This document shows positions 14,174 to 22,759 of a stretch of DNA of 44,421 nucleotides, one piece after another. Positions within the stretch are counted from its first letter, which is position 1. The number at the start of each line of letters is the position of its first letter. Origin of the DNA: an uncultured Bacteroidales bacterium (GTDB taxonomy: Bacteria > Bacteroidota > Bacteroidia > Bacteroidales > Bacteroidaceae); assembly GCA_945833885.1 (NCBI GenBank), contig CAMAFY010000021.1:1-44421 (forward strand), read 5' to 3'. The notes below the pieces were generated by a model. It saw only the letters and a program-made list of their open reading frames with translations. It had not been told where the DNA came from and did not search any database. A program made the translations under genes and the position numbers.

Positions 14174-16591
14174 ATGCAGCGTCTGCTTCCAGTACTCCTC
14201 ATCAGCCTTGCCCCATTCACCGCAATGGCGCAGCGAACGGTCGAGCCTTTCGACGACGAATGGCGTTTCGCCTATGGCCACGCCACGGATGTCCGCAGCG
14301 ATTTCCTTTGCGGAACGGAATACTTCAACTACCTGACCAAGGCCGCTTCCATCCACAATTCCGGTCCGTACAGTCCGAAGTTCGACGATAGCGGTTGGGC
14401 AGTTGTCAGCCTTCCCCACGACTATGCTTCGCAGCAACCTTATGCAGCCGAGGCCAGTCATTCCCACGGTTATCATACCGTAGGTTGGCAGTATCCGTCG
14501 ACGAGCGTGGGATGGTACCGCCGCACCTTCGAACTTCCCGACGACATGAAGGGGAAGAATGTGGCGATATCCTTTGGAGGAATGTTCAGAGACAGCCGGG
14601 TTTGGGTCAATGGATTCTATTGTGGCGGCGAGGAAAGCGGATATCTTCCCCAGGAATACGACATTACGGACTACCTGAATCCGCAGGGCGCGAATGTGGT
14701 GACGGTGCGTACCGACGCTTCTATGGAAGAAGGTTGGTTCTATGAGGGCGCCGGCATCTACCGCCATGCGACCTTGACGGCCCGTCCCTTTGTGCATCTC
14801 GTCAGCGATGGCCACGAAATGGTCGCCGACTTCAATGCTGACGGCAGTTTCCGCGCCCTGACGTTGGGTGCCGAGGTGCGCAATGCCTCCCACGATGCGG
14901 CAGAAGTGGGGGTGGAGTGGCGTGTCCGTGACGCCGAGGGCCGCATTGTCGCCAGCGTGCGTTCGGCTTCGTCGCGCGTTGCTCCGCAGACGACGGCAAG
15001 TTTTCGTGCGGAAACCGTCTGGAATGCCGAACGTCGCTGGTCGGTTGCCGACCCTTATCTCTATCAGGTGGAAGTCCGCACCCTGATGTCCGACGCTTCC
15101 GCCCCCGATGTCCAAAGCCGCCGCATCGGCATCCGCCAGGTTGTCTTCGACGCCGACCGCGGATTGCTGCTCAATGGTGCGCCATTGAAGATACAGGGTG
15201 TGAACATGCACCAGGACCATGCCGGTGTAGGTGTGGCGGTTCCCGATGGTCTGCACCTGTGGCGGTTGCGCCAGTTGAAGGCAATGGGCGTCAACACCTA
15301 CCGCTCATCCCATCATCCCGCTCCCGATGAGGTGCTCGACATGTGCGATTCCTTGGGAATCCTCGTTGTCGACGAGAACCGTTTGGCCGGTGTTTCCGAG
15401 CCCCAACTGCGTGTTTTGCGCGGAATGATCCGCCGTCACCGCTGTCATCCCAGCGTCATTCTATGGAGCGTCGGTAACGAGGAATGGGGCATCGAGTGGG
15501 AGCAGCGCGGCGAGGCCATCGCCCGCACGCTGACCGAGGTGTGCCATAGTGTGGACGCCTCGCGCCCCTCGACCTTCGCTACGAGCAGCGGACCTACGGT
15601 GGTGGTGCCGGTGGATGTGGCGGGTTATAACTATATCATGCAGAATCCCGTGGAGGAACTGCGGGAAAAATATCCCGAAAGGAAGTGCTTCGGCTCGGAG
15701 GAGACAACGGGTTGTGGCACGCGGGGCGAATATTACGACGCCCCGGATGGGAGCATGATGGCAGCCCTTAACCGCATTCCCGACGAGAAGGACGGCACGC
15801 TCAACCGCATCGAACGCGGATGGCGCTTCTACGCCACAAGACCCTGGGCGGCGGGATGCTGCTTCTGGACCGGTTTTGACTATGGTGGCGAGCCCAACCC
15901 GCTGAAATGGCCTGCCGTAAGTTCGGAGTTCGGTATCCTCGACTACTGTGGTTTCCCGAAGGACGAGGCGTATTATCTGCGCGCTTGGTGGAAGTCGGAG
16001 CCCGTCGTCCACGTGCTTCCCCACTGGAACCTCGAAGGCCACGAGGGCGACAGCGTGAACATTTGGGTCTACGGCAACGCTTCGGAGGTGGAACTCTTTG
16101 TCAACGGGCGTTCGCTCGGCCGCAAACCGATGCCGGAATACGGGCATCTGGAGTGGCGGACCACCTATCGTCCGGGACGTTTGCGGGCGGTGGGCTACGA
16201 TTCGCGCGGCCGCCGCTGTGCCACCGACGAGGTGTTCACGGCAGGAAAAGCCGCAGGGTTCCGCTGCGATGTCCATCTCTCCGAGGACGTCTATGTGGTG
16301 AATGTCGACATTTTCGACGCCAAAGGCCGTCCCGTTCCCACTGCCTGCGACACCCTGCATTTCGAAATCCAGGGCGATGTGCGGTTGTTGGGCTCCGGCT
16401 CCGGCAATCCCGCCCACCACAACATCGCACTTTCTGCGCCGACACGCCGCGGAAGCGTGCCCGCCTTCAACGGAAAGGCACAGATTCTCCTGCAATGCAC
16501 CCCGCAGTCTGCGGCATCCGCTGGTCAACCTTCCCTGCTTACCGTCTGGGGAGAGGGTATCGGCAGACAGGAGGTGCGGCTTGAACGCTGA
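14174..16591 (+). CDS. secreted GH2 beta-galactosidase-like glycosidase (with DUF4982-like region)
   Basis: The start at 14174 gives an 805-residue protein with a clean signal peptide (MQRLLPVLLISLAPFTAMA). The order is that of glycoside hydrolase family 2: a sugar-binding jelly roll (about 25-205, with WYRRTFELP and EGWFYEGAGIYR), an Ig-like domain (about 210-320), and a TIM barrel with G-VNMHQDHAG. The acid/base E436 is in WSVGNEEW and the probable nucleophile E509 in CFGSEETTG. A DUF4982-like beta domain (VELFVNGRSLG) and a further beta domain follow. It likely hydrolyses beta-galactosides or related glycans in the periplasm or at the cell surface. The AraC-family gene downstream may control it (inference). 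No SusC/SusD genes are adjacent. Confidence 0.92.
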   Translation: MQRLLPVLLISLAPFTAMAQRTVEPFDDEWRFAYGHATDVRSDFLCGTEYFNYLTKAASIHNSGPYSPKFDDSGWAVVSLPHDYASQQPYAAEASHSHGYHTVGWQYPSTSVGWYRRTFELPDDMKGKNVAISFGGMFRDSRVWVNGFYCGGEESGYLPQEYDITDYLNPQGANVVTVRTDASMEEGWFYEGAGIYRHATLTARPFVHLVSDGHEMVADFNADGSFRALTLGAEVRNASHDAAEVGVEWRVRDAEGRIVASVRSASSRVAPQTTASFRAETVWNAERRWSVADPYLYQVEVRTLMSDASAPDVQSRRIGIRQVVFDADRGLLLNGAPLKIQGVNMHQDHAGVGVAVPDGLHLWRLRQLKAMGVNTYRSSHHPAPDEVLDMCDSLGILVVDENRLAGVSEPQLRVLRGMIRRHRCHPSVILWSVGNEEWGIEWEQRGEAIARTLTEVCHSVDASRPSTFATSSGPTVVVPVDVAGYNYIMQNPVEELREKYPERKCFGSEETTGCGTRGEYYDAPDGSMMAALNRIPDEKDGTLNRIERGWRFYATRPWAAGCCFWTGFDYGGEPNPLKWPAVSSEFGILDYCGFPKDEAYYLRAWWKSEPVVHVLPHWNLEGHEGDSVNIWVYGNASEVELFVNGRSLGRKPMPEYGHLEWRTTYRPGRLRAVGYDSRGRRCATDEVFTAGKAAGFRCDVHLSEDVYVVNVDIFDAKGRPVPTACDTLHFEIQGDVRLLGSGSGNPAHHNIALSAPTRRGSVPAFNGKAQILLQCTPQSAASAGQPSLLTVWGEGIGRQEVRLER

Positions 16592-17044
16592 TGGTTTCCG
16601 GCGGATTCCCGCACACCTTGCCGTGGCGGGAATGCCGGAATGCAGGAAACATCCGGGAAGAATGCGCTTCCTTACCGGAAAATACATGAAAACACACTTG
16701 CTGATGTGCGGACAATCCGTACGGCCGTTCCTTATATGACGCATCCGTTTGTCAGCGCATCCGTCTTCTTCACATAGGCATTCGTCCCTTTCCTTCCCCT
16801 TGCAATGCTGGGATTCTCTCGGTGTCCGCATGGGGCTGTTGCCGTTTCGCATCCTTGAAACGCCATCGTCTTGTAGAGAAGAATCGCCCGTCTTGACCTG
16901 ATGATACGGCTGTTTGGATGGAGTAACGCGACCGTCAATCCGGACAAATGCCATGAATGCCCGTCTTCCGGACGGCATGGGAAAGCCTGAAATACGCCTT
17001 TCCCCGAAAAAATATCTGACCACCTGACCTTAAATCCAATAGAA
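16592..17044. other. 453-bp gap between GH2 and AraC genes
   Basis: No gene is supported. A hairpin with stem ATTCCCGC/GCGGGAAT (16605-16612/16626-16633), flanked by partly complementary GGC/GCC, lies just after the GH2 stop and may aid termination, but it has no T-run. Blocks with AATGC...CCGG spaced 22 bp (about 16638-16681) hint at a decayed 22-bp array. No TAnnTTTG box was seen before the AraC start. Confidence 0.4.
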
Positions 17045-17920
17045 ATGAACGACGTCATCACCGAAATCACCCAACTTTCCGAGCGTGATTGCTATCATCT
17101 TGTGGAACGTCACAAGAAACAACACACCTATCCTCTCCATAAACACGAGGAGTATGAACTGAATTTCGTGGAGCACGGCAAAGGCAACCGCCGCATTGTC
17201 GGTGACAGCATAGAGGTCATCGGCGACTATGACCTTGTACTCCTCGGCAGCGGCATCGAGCATGTATGGGAGCAGCATGAGTGCAATTCCGAGGACATCC
17301 GTGAGGTTACCATCCATTTCTCCAAAAGTTTCCTCTCGGAATCATTGCTTGGCAAGACCTTTTTACAGCCCATCGACCTGATGCTTCAGCACGCCGCCAC
17401 GGGCATAAGGTTTGATATGGGAGCCATCATGCACGTCTATGGCCGCCTCAATGAGTTGGTGAACATGGAGCCGGGATTCTATAGTGTGATGAAATTCCTC
17501 GAACTGCTCTATGAACTTTCCCAAAGCAACGAGTATCATTTGCTTGCCACCAGCGCCTTCGCGCGCACGGAAAACGTGGTGGATAGCCGCAGGGTTCGTC
17601 GGGTAAAGGAGTACATCGACAAGAATTTCCGCGAGGAAGTCCGCCTGAATACCTTGGCGGAACTGGCATCGATGACGCCTACGGCTTTCAGCAGATTCTT
17701 CAAACTTCGCACGGGAAAGAGCATAGCCGAATACATCATCGACGTACGTTTGGGCAACGCTTCGCGCCTGCTTGCCGACAGTACCATGGCCATTATCGAG
17801 GTTTGCTACGCCTGTGGCTTCAACAACATCTCGAACTTCAACCGTATTTTCAAGAAACGCAAGGGTTGTACACCCACGGAATTCCGCGAGAACTACCACA
17901 AAAAACATATCATCGCCTGA
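17045..17920 (+). CDS. AraC-family transcriptional regulator
   Basis: This 291-residue protein has an N-terminal cupin-like effector domain (about 20-100: HKKQHTYPLHKHEEYELNFV and a GSGIEHVWEQH metal-site-like segment). A helical linker follows, then a C-terminal AraC double helix-turn-helix (about 188-285) with VRLNTLAELASMTPTAFSRF and the signature GFNNISNFNRIFKKRKGCTP. It is expected to bind DNA in response to a small ligand, often a sugar. It lies 453 bp downstream of the GH2 gene on the same strand, so regulation of that gene is plausible but unproven. The start is supported by length and by the domain beginning soon after it. Confidence 0.92.
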   Translation: MNDVITEITQLSERDCYHLVERHKKQHTYPLHKHEEYELNFVEHGKGNRRIVGDSIEVIGDYDLVLLGSGIEHVWEQHECNSEDIREVTIHFSKSFLSESLLGKTFLQPIDLMLQHAATGIRFDMGAIMHVYGRLNELVNMEPGFYSVMKFLELLYELSQSNEYHLLATSAFARTENVVDSRRVRRVKEYIDKNFREEVRLNTLAELASMTPTAFSRFFKLRTGKSIAEYIIDVRLGNASRLLADSTMAIIEVCYACGFNNISNFNRIFKKRKGCTPTEFRENYHKKHIIA

Positions 17921-17975
17921 CGTCCGCGACGGTTTTTGCTGATGAAGGTCCATCCCTCCTCGGCATAATGGTGCG

Positions 17976-18085
17976 GAACCATTGTACCTTTTGCATGGAA
18001 AGGGTGGTAGATTCCCTTGAAAAAGTGGGTTGGTCCCCTTGGAAAGGGTGGGTTGATTCCCTGAAAATCCTTGGTCTTTTCGCCA
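17976..18085. repeat. 22-bp tandem repeat array, about 5 units
   Basis: Unit starts are 17976, 17998, 18020, 18042 and 18064. The three central units share GAAAGGGTGGGTTGATTCC-like sequence. It lies directly after the AraC stop codon and before the bidirectional terminator. Confidence 0.88.
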
Positions 18086-18145
18086 CAAGCATTGGCCGTT
18101 GAGTAAGGAATTACGGAAGATTGGGTGCGCGTGCCGAACAGAAAC

Positions 18146-18190
18146 AAAAAAATAGACCGATAAAACTTTCGTTTTACCGGTCGTATTTTT
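18146..18190. terminator. bidirectional terminator between AraC gene and small lipoprotein
   Basis: Stem GACCG-TAAAAC/GTTTTA-CGGTC (18155-18182) has one A/C mismatch and loop TTTC. Seven A (18146-18152) precede it, read as T on the minus strand, and TATTTTT follows on the plus strand. It fits the ends of both the plus AraC transcript and the minus lipoprotein transcript. Confidence 0.85.
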
Positions 18191-18251
18191 CTCAGATGGC
18201 CGATGATATCTTATATCCGGCCCATGTCCGAAACTAAATTCGCGCTCTTAA

Positions 18252-18422
18252 TTAAGCAGCAACGCTGTCAGTAGCGAGGCTATCAGCAACGCTATCGGTA
18301 GCGGTGGTGTCAAGAGTGTCAGCAACGCTGTCGGTTACTTCAGCGGGAGCCTCAGTCTTAGAACCACAAGATGCGAAAGAAATAGCTGCGAAAGCTGCGA
18401 ACATGAAAACAAGCTTCTTCAT
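18252..18422 (-). CDS. small lipoprotein (56 aa)
   Basis: The short frame starts at 18422 and reads MKKLVFMFAAFAAISFASCG, a typical lipoprotein signal with lipobox FASC (lipidated C19). The rest is a low-complexity acidic tail of T, D, S, V and A with repeated TDSVA(D) units and no aromatic residues. It is probably an abundant small surface or periplasmic lipoprotein; function unknown. Support beyond the frame is good: an exact TACCTTTG promoter box 54 bp upstream, and a strong terminator 70 bp downstream. Alanine and valine codons are strongly GCT/GTT-biased, unlike the larger neighbours, which suggests high expression. Confidence 0.9.
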   Translation of the reverse strand: MKKLVFMFAAFAAISFASCGSKTEAPAEVTDSVADTLDTTATDSVADSLATDSVAA

Positions 18423-18475
18423 TTTTGTAAATAGTTTTTAGATGTAAAACAATCAATTGCTGTATTAAAACGATG

Positions 18476-18506
18476 CAAAGGTACGCCCTTTTCGCGCTCT
18501 CCGCAA
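18476..18506 (-). promoter_or_regulatory. promoter for small lipoprotein
   Basis: Read on the minus strand: TTG (18506-18504), 20 bp, TACCTTTG (18483-18476). Both elements and the spacing match the Bacteroidetes consensus. The transcript leader would be about 50 nt. Confidence 0.8.
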
Positions 18507-18649
18507 TATTTTTCATAAAAATTTTTGGTAAAAAGCGAAAAAAGTCCCGTTTTCTTGTAACATTTATATTTTTTGTCTTTTTAATGTTGCAAATATCGCC
18601 CCTCTTTTTCTCCAAATGTTCAAAATGCGAAGATGGGAATATCGGAGAC

Positions 18650-18680
18650 TTTGTGCGCTTCTACTTTTGTCGTAACTTTG
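18650..18680 (+). promoter_or_regulatory. promoter for mtaB, four bases from the start codon
   Basis: TTTG (18650-18653), 19 bp, TAACTTTG (18673-18680) is a full consensus match. The ATG of mtaB follows four bases after the -7 box, so the transcript would have little or no leader. Confidence 0.8.
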
Positions 18681-18684
18681 CGGC

Positions 18685-20010
18685 ATGAATCTCCATTCCT
18701 CAATATTATATAATAAGAAAGCGGTGTATGTCACCCTCGGTTGCAAGTTGAATTATGCCGAAACGTCGTCGTTGCGCGACCGTCTTTGCGCTTTGGGCGT
18801 GACGGATGCCGCGGCTGGCGAGCAGGCAGACTTCTGCATTGTCAACACATGTTCGGTGACGGGCGAGGCCGATGCCAAGTGCCGCCATGCCATTTACCGT
18901 CTTCACCGTCAGCATCCCCAGGCATTGATAGCCGTTATGGGGTGTTATGCCCAGTTGGCTGCCGATGTCATCGCCGGAATTGAGGGAGTTGGACTGGTGG
19001 TCGGCATGGAACACAAGGGACGCATCGTGGAATTGCTTGAACAAGCATTGGCAGGTTCGGAAAAAGGACTGGCATTCACATCCCCTTTGTCCGACATCCG
19101 CACCTTCGTCCCCTCATGTTCCCGTGGCGAACGTACGCGGTATTTCCTGAAAGTGCAGGACGGTTGCAATTATTACTGCACCTATTGCACCATTCCCATT
19201 GCACGTGGACGCTCGCGCAACGGCAGTATCGCCTCATTAGTGGCGCAGGCTGAGGCGGCGGCACGGCAAGGTGGGCGCGAAATCGTCATCACCGGCGTGA
19301 ATATTGGCGACTTCGGACGTTCGACGGGCGAGACTTTCCACGAACTTGTCCGCGCCCTTGATGCGGTGGACGGCATTCAGCGTTACAGAATATCGAGCAT
19401 TGAGCCCAATCTCCTTACGGATGAGATCATAGACTTCTGTGCGCAGAGCCGCGCTTTCATGCCGCATTTCCATATTCCTCTGCAATCCGGCAGCGACGAT
19501 GTGCTGCGTCTGATGCGCCGGCGCTATGACACCGCCCTTTTTCGGCAGAAGGTGGAGCGCATTCGCGGCGTGATGCCTGATGCATTCATTGGAGTGGACG
19601 TCATCGTTGGTACGCGTGGAGAGACGGAAGAATACTTTGAAGACGCCTACAAGTTCATAGAAAGTCTTGACATCTCGCAACTCCACGTGTTCAGTTATTC
19701 CGAGCGTCCCGGCACGAAGGCCCTTGAAATCCCCCATGTGGTCAGTCCTCAGGAGAAACATGACCGCAGTAGCAGGCTCATTGCTTTGTCCGAAGAGAAG
19801 CGGAAGGCGCACTATCGCCGCTACATCGGCAGCGAAAGGAGCGTGCTTTGGGAGCATTTCCGTGATGGACAACCGCTGTTGGGCTGGACGGACAACTACA
19901 TCCGTGTGCGCCTTGCCGAGGGGTTGCAGGCCTGTCCCGACAGTCTTTGCACCGTCAGACTCGGAGCATTGAGCGCCGATGGTGAGACACTTGAAGCCAC
20001 ACCACTTTGA
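18685..20010 (+). CDS. mtaB: tRNA N6-threonylcarbamoyladenosine(37) methylthiotransferase MtaB
   Basis: This 441-residue radical-SAM enzyme adds a methylthio group to t6A37 of tRNAs reading ANN codons, giving ms2t6A. The N-terminal UPF0004 domain supplies three iron-sulfur cysteines: C20 (TLGCKLN), C56 (NTCSVTG) and C87 (MGCYAQ). The radical-SAM cluster is C161-x3-C165-x2-C168 in CNYYCTYCTIPIARG. A TRAM-like C-terminal part follows. The TLGCKLNYAET start and overall length fit MtaB better than MiaB or RimO. The start at ATG 18685 is favoured by homologues beginning 10-15 residues before TLGCK. It leads a plus-strand run with a glycosyltransferase and a methyltransferase, but the 347-bp gap after it suggests a separate unit. 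Confidence 0.93.
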   Translation: MNLHSSILYNKKAVYVTLGCKLNYAETSSLRDRLCALGVTDAAAGEQADFCIVNTCSVTGEADAKCRHAIYRLHRQHPQALIAVMGCYAQLAADVIAGIEGVGLVVGMEHKGRIVELLEQALAGSEKGLAFTSPLSDIRTFVPSCSRGERTRYFLKVQDGCNYYCTYCTIPIARGRSRNGSIASLVAQAEAAARQGGREIVITGVNIGDFGRSTGETFHELVRALDAVDGIQRYRISSIEPNLLTDEIIDFCAQSRAFMPHFHIPLQSGSDDVLRLMRRRYDTALFRQKVERIRGVMPDAFIGVDVIVGTRGETEEYFEDAYKFIESLDISQLHVFSYSERPGTKALEIPHVVSPQEKHDRSSRLIALSEEKRKAHYRRYIGSERSVLWEHFRDGQPLLGWTDNYIRVRLAEGLQACPDSLCTVRLGALSADGETLEATPL

Positions 20011-20130
20011 ATGAAGAACGGACATTTCCCCGACAATCCGTCGCAAACCTTTGTAAAACAAAAAGCAACCTTCCACGATTTTCCCCAAAACCTCCCACGA
20101 ATCTTTCCCCAAACGCCTATATAATATTTA

Positions 20131-20265
20131 TAGATGTGTCGGCAATAAGATTATAGATGTGTCGTACATGCTTTCATGATGTCTTGGACATGGCCTCATG
20201 ATGTGTCGAGCGTAATCCTATAATGTGTCGGACGTGGCCTTATGAAGTCTTGAAGACAGCGTGCG
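20131..20265. repeat. 22-bp tandem repeat array, about 6 units
   Basis: The GATGT/GAAGT core recurs at 20133, 20156, 20178, 20200, 20222 and 20244, with steps of 23, 22, 22, 22 and 22. Typical unit: TATAGATGTGTCGG, then a variable half. It fills much of the 347-bp gap between mtaB and the glycosyltransferase. Confidence 0.88.
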
Positions 20266-20357
20266 GGAGATTCGCGGAATGCCCTTGCCGTATCGGAAAT
20301 CTTTGTGGAAAGCAGGGGATGTGCAGTAACAATATACCAGTAATAGCCTTGAGAACG

Positions 20358-21401
20358 ATGATAGCCATTGTAATATTGAATTGGAACGGAAGCAAGTTGA
20401 TGCGGAAGTTCCTGCCCAGCGTGATTGCAAACAGCCAGGATTTGGGCGAGGTCATTGTGGCCGACAACGGCTCGGATGATGATTCCTTGGAGATGTTGGA
20501 ACGCGAATTTCCGCAAATCCGCCTCCTGAGGTTTGAGAAAAACTACGGTTTTGCCGAGGGTTACAACGTAGCCTTTGAGGAATTGCGCAAGATGTCCGAG
20601 GTTGGAGCCGCTCCGTCCTACGATTATTATCTGTTGCTCAACTCTGATGTGGAGGTTACTCCGGGGTGGCTTGTCCCAATGTTTGAATATATGGAGTCGC
20701 ATTCCGATTGTGCGGCGTGCCAGCCCAAGATAATGGCAGAGTATAACCGGGGCTTTTTTGAGTATGCCGGGGCATGTGGCGGCTATATCGACCGCTATGG
20801 CTACCCGTTTTGCCGGGGTCGGGTGTTCGCGGTGACCGAGGAAGACCGTGGACAGTACGACGATGTGGCCGACATCTTTTGGGCAACAGGGGCGGCACTT
20901 CTGGTGCGCGCGTCGGATTGGCACGTACACGGTGGTTTCGACGGCCGCTTTTTCGCCCATAATGAGGAGATAGATTTCTGTTGGAGGCTGAGGTCGCGTG
21001 GACGACGTGTTGTATGTGTGCCCCAAAGTACTGTGTTTCATGTCGGCGGTGGCACACTTCCGCAGGACAATCCCCGCAAAACCTATCTGAACTTCCGCAA
21101 TAATCTTACAATGCTCTACAAAAATCTGCCGGAAGACGAGATAAGACATGTGATGAGATGGCGTACATTGCTCGATCTTGTGGCGGCGCTGCAGTTTTTG
21201 GCAAAGGGTGACGCCGCCAACTTCAAGGCTATCCGTAGGGCACGCCGCGATTTCAGGGCGTGGAGACGCGACTTTGAGGCCGACCGTAGGGAGAATCTCA
21301 GGTTTGCCACCCTTGAAAACATACCGGAGCGTTGCAGATTCAATCTTATTTTCCAGTACTATCTGCTCCGTCGCAGGATGTTTTCCCAGATTTTCCGTTG
21401 A
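20358..21401 (+). CDS. family 2 glycosyltransferase
   Basis: The start at 20358 gives 348 residues beginning MIAIVILNWNG, the usual N-terminus for rhamnosyltransferase-like GT2 enzymes. The upstream in-frame ATGs at 20223 and 20319 add residues with no GT character and would put the start in the repeat array. The GT-A fold motifs are VILNWNG (nucleotide binding), VADNGSDD, a DxD-like LLNSDVEV at about 95-102, WATGAALLVR and FFAHNEEIDFCWRL (catalytic ED). It transfers a sugar from a nucleotide donor, likely in surface glycan or lipopolysaccharide synthesis; donor and acceptor are unknown. The RsmI-like gene follows after 30 bp. Confidence 0.88.
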   Translation: MIAIVILNWNGSKLMRKFLPSVIANSQDLGEVIVADNGSDDDSLEMLEREFPQIRLLRFEKNYGFAEGYNVAFEELRKMSEVGAAPSYDYYLLLNSDVEVTPGWLVPMFEYMESHSDCAACQPKIMAEYNRGFFEYAGACGGYIDRYGYPFCRGRVFAVTEEDRGQYDDVADIFWATGAALLVRASDWHVHGGFDGRFFAHNEEIDFCWRLRSRGRRVVCVPQSTVFHVGGGTLPQDNPRKTYLNFRNNLTMLYKNLPEDEIRHVMRWRTLLDLVAALQFLAKGDAANFKAIRRARRDFRAWRRDFEADRRENLRFATLENIPERCRFNLIFQYYLLRRRMFSQIFR

Positions 21402-21431
21402 ACTTTCATTCTATTTTTCCAGCAGTTTTCC

Positions 21432-22136
21432 ATGGCAGCCCTTTATCTTATACCTGTCACCCTCGGTGCAACGGCCATCGATAAGGTGATTCCCGCCTAC
21501 AATATCGCGGTCATTCATCAGTGCCGTCACTTCATTGTTGAGGAGATACGTACGGCACGTCGCTTCCTGAAAGCCGTTGACCGCGACATCGACATCGATG
21601 CTCTGACCTTCTATGAAATGGGGAAACATGCCGACAGTGCCCGTTTTTCACAGTATCTTGAACCGTTGCGGAGGGGTGAGAATGTGGGTGTCATTTCCGA
21701 GGCCGGCTGTCCTGCGGTGGCGGATCCGGGGGCGGATGTGGTGGCGATTGCCCAGCGCGAGGGTCTGGAAGTCGTACCTTTGGTGGGGCCTTCAAGCATC
21801 CTCTTGAGCGTAATGGCCAGCGGTTTCAACGGCCAGAGTTTCGCTTTCCACGGCTATCTTCCCATCGATGCCGCCCAGCGTTCCAAGCGTTTGAAGATGC
21901 TCGAAGCGCGTTCCGTGAGCGAAAAGCAGACACAACTTTTCATAGAGACGCCATATCGCAACGCAAAACTCTTTGCCGACATCTGCCATGCCTGCTCTCC
22001 CCGCACCAGATTGTGCGTGGCTGCCGGCATAACCACCGATGAGGAGTGGATAAAGACCCGCACCATCAAGGAATGGAAGCAGACGGGACTGCCGGATCTG
22101 GGGAAGATTCCTGCCATTTTCCTGATAATGGGATAA
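21432..22136 (+). CDS. RsmI-like SAM-dependent methyltransferase (tetrapyrrole methylase fold)
   Basis: This 234-residue protein begins LYLIPVTLG. It carries the fold's conserved pieces: GVISEAGCPAVADPGADVV (about 85-103, the RsmI GxxSDAGxPxxxDPG equivalent), VVPLVGPSSILLSVMASGF and FHGYLP. RsmI methylates the 2'-O of C1402 in 16S rRNA. This protein is shorter than classical RsmI and lacks its C-terminal part, so it is more likely the Bacteroidetes paralogue, whose target is not firmly known. The start 30 bp after the glycosyltransferase stop suggests co-transcription. Confidence 0.85.
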   Translation: MAALYLIPVTLGATAIDKVIPAYNIAVIHQCRHFIVEEIRTARRFLKAVDRDIDIDALTFYEMGKHADSARFSQYLEPLRRGENVGVISEAGCPAVADPGADVVAIAQREGLEVVPLVGPSSILLSVMASGFNGQSFAFHGYLPIDAAQRSKRLKMLEARSVSEKQTQLFIETPYRNAKLFADICHACSPRTRLCVAAGITTDEEWIKTRTIKEWKQTGLPDLGKIPAIFLIMG

Positions 22137-22230
22137 TGCGGTGTAAGCCTTTTCCGGTCGTTTCCTGGAAGTTATATTTGTATTTGTCGGAGGGTTTCCG
22201 TTTTTTTCGGGAACCCTCCGATATTTTTTC

Positions 22231-22384
22231 CGGAACATCGCTTCATAAACCTCGGAACATCGTTTCATAAACCTCGGAACATCGCTTCGGAAACTTCGGA
22301 ACTTTCTGTTCTAAAGTTCGGAACTTTTCGTCACGAACCTCGGAACTTTTCGCCACGAGCCTTGGAACATTGATTCACGAAGAT
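22231..22384. repeat. 22-bp tandem repeat array, 7 units
   Basis: Unit starts are 22231, 22253, 22275, 22297, 22319, 22341 and 22363, with no deviation in step. Units start CGGAACATCG or CGGAACTTT and end ACCT. The first two differ by a single base. Divergence increases towards the right end. Confidence 0.92.
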
Positions 22385-22515
22385 GAAGGTGCTCCGAAAA
22401 TCCTCCCTGCTTTTTCCCGGCGCTTCACCGCAGCCGCGCGATGTGTTTCCGTGCATTCTTATACATAAAATGGTATGGAAAACATGCCGGAATATTGTGA
22501 TTTGTTTACGGAAGT

Positions 22516-22560
22516 CCCCCAAAAAGTCTGAATAATACGGCTTTTGGGGGGATTTTTTTT
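22516..22560 (+). terminator. Rho-independent terminator
   Basis: CCCCCAAAA (22516-22524) pairs with TTTTGGGGG (22542-22550) and is followed by GA and eight T. It is the first terminator after the RsmI-like gene, 380 bp downstream, so that transcript would include the 22-bp array. Confidence 0.85.
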
Positions 22561-22570
22561 CGCTTTTTTG

Positions 22571-22578
22571 TATATTTG
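22571..22578 (+). promoter_or_regulatory. -7 box TATATTTG
   Basis: Exact match to TAnnTTTG just after the terminator. A TTTG lies 24 bp upstream (22543-22546), slightly too far. It would drive the lipoprotein gene starting at 22760. Confidence 0.55.
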
Positions 22579-22759
22579 CCTCCGGATATTCGATGAGAAA
22601 GGGTTGTAGACTGATGATTTTTCCGCCCTTGTCGGAATCTTGTCCTACGTGTTGACTGACGAGTTTGTGTGGCAGAACATGAAGAATGCGAAGTGGTTCA
22701 TTTCGCTTTTCCCCGAAGGTTGACATGGAAAGCATGACGAAAAAAACAAAAAAACCTAT

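Larger units (their letters stand above)
22137..22759. other. 623-bp gap before the lipoprotein/DUF5723 pair
   Basis: Contents in order: a 22-bp array (22231-22384), an intrinsic terminator (22516-22560), a TATATTTG promoter box (22571) and a leader of about 175 nt. A possible 20-codon frame in the leader (from 22594) has no visible support. Confidence 0.6.

Noticed and set aside
15461-17023. A 520-codon minus-strand frame opposite the GH2 gene and its downstream gap
   Set aside because: It overlaps the well-supported GH2 catalytic domain. Composition is shadow-like (many R, H, A, C) with no ribosome-binding site or promoter.
16732-17070. A 112-codon minus-strand frame in the gap before the AraC gene
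   Set aside because: It begins inside the AraC coding start on the other strand and shows no recognisable motif or signal.
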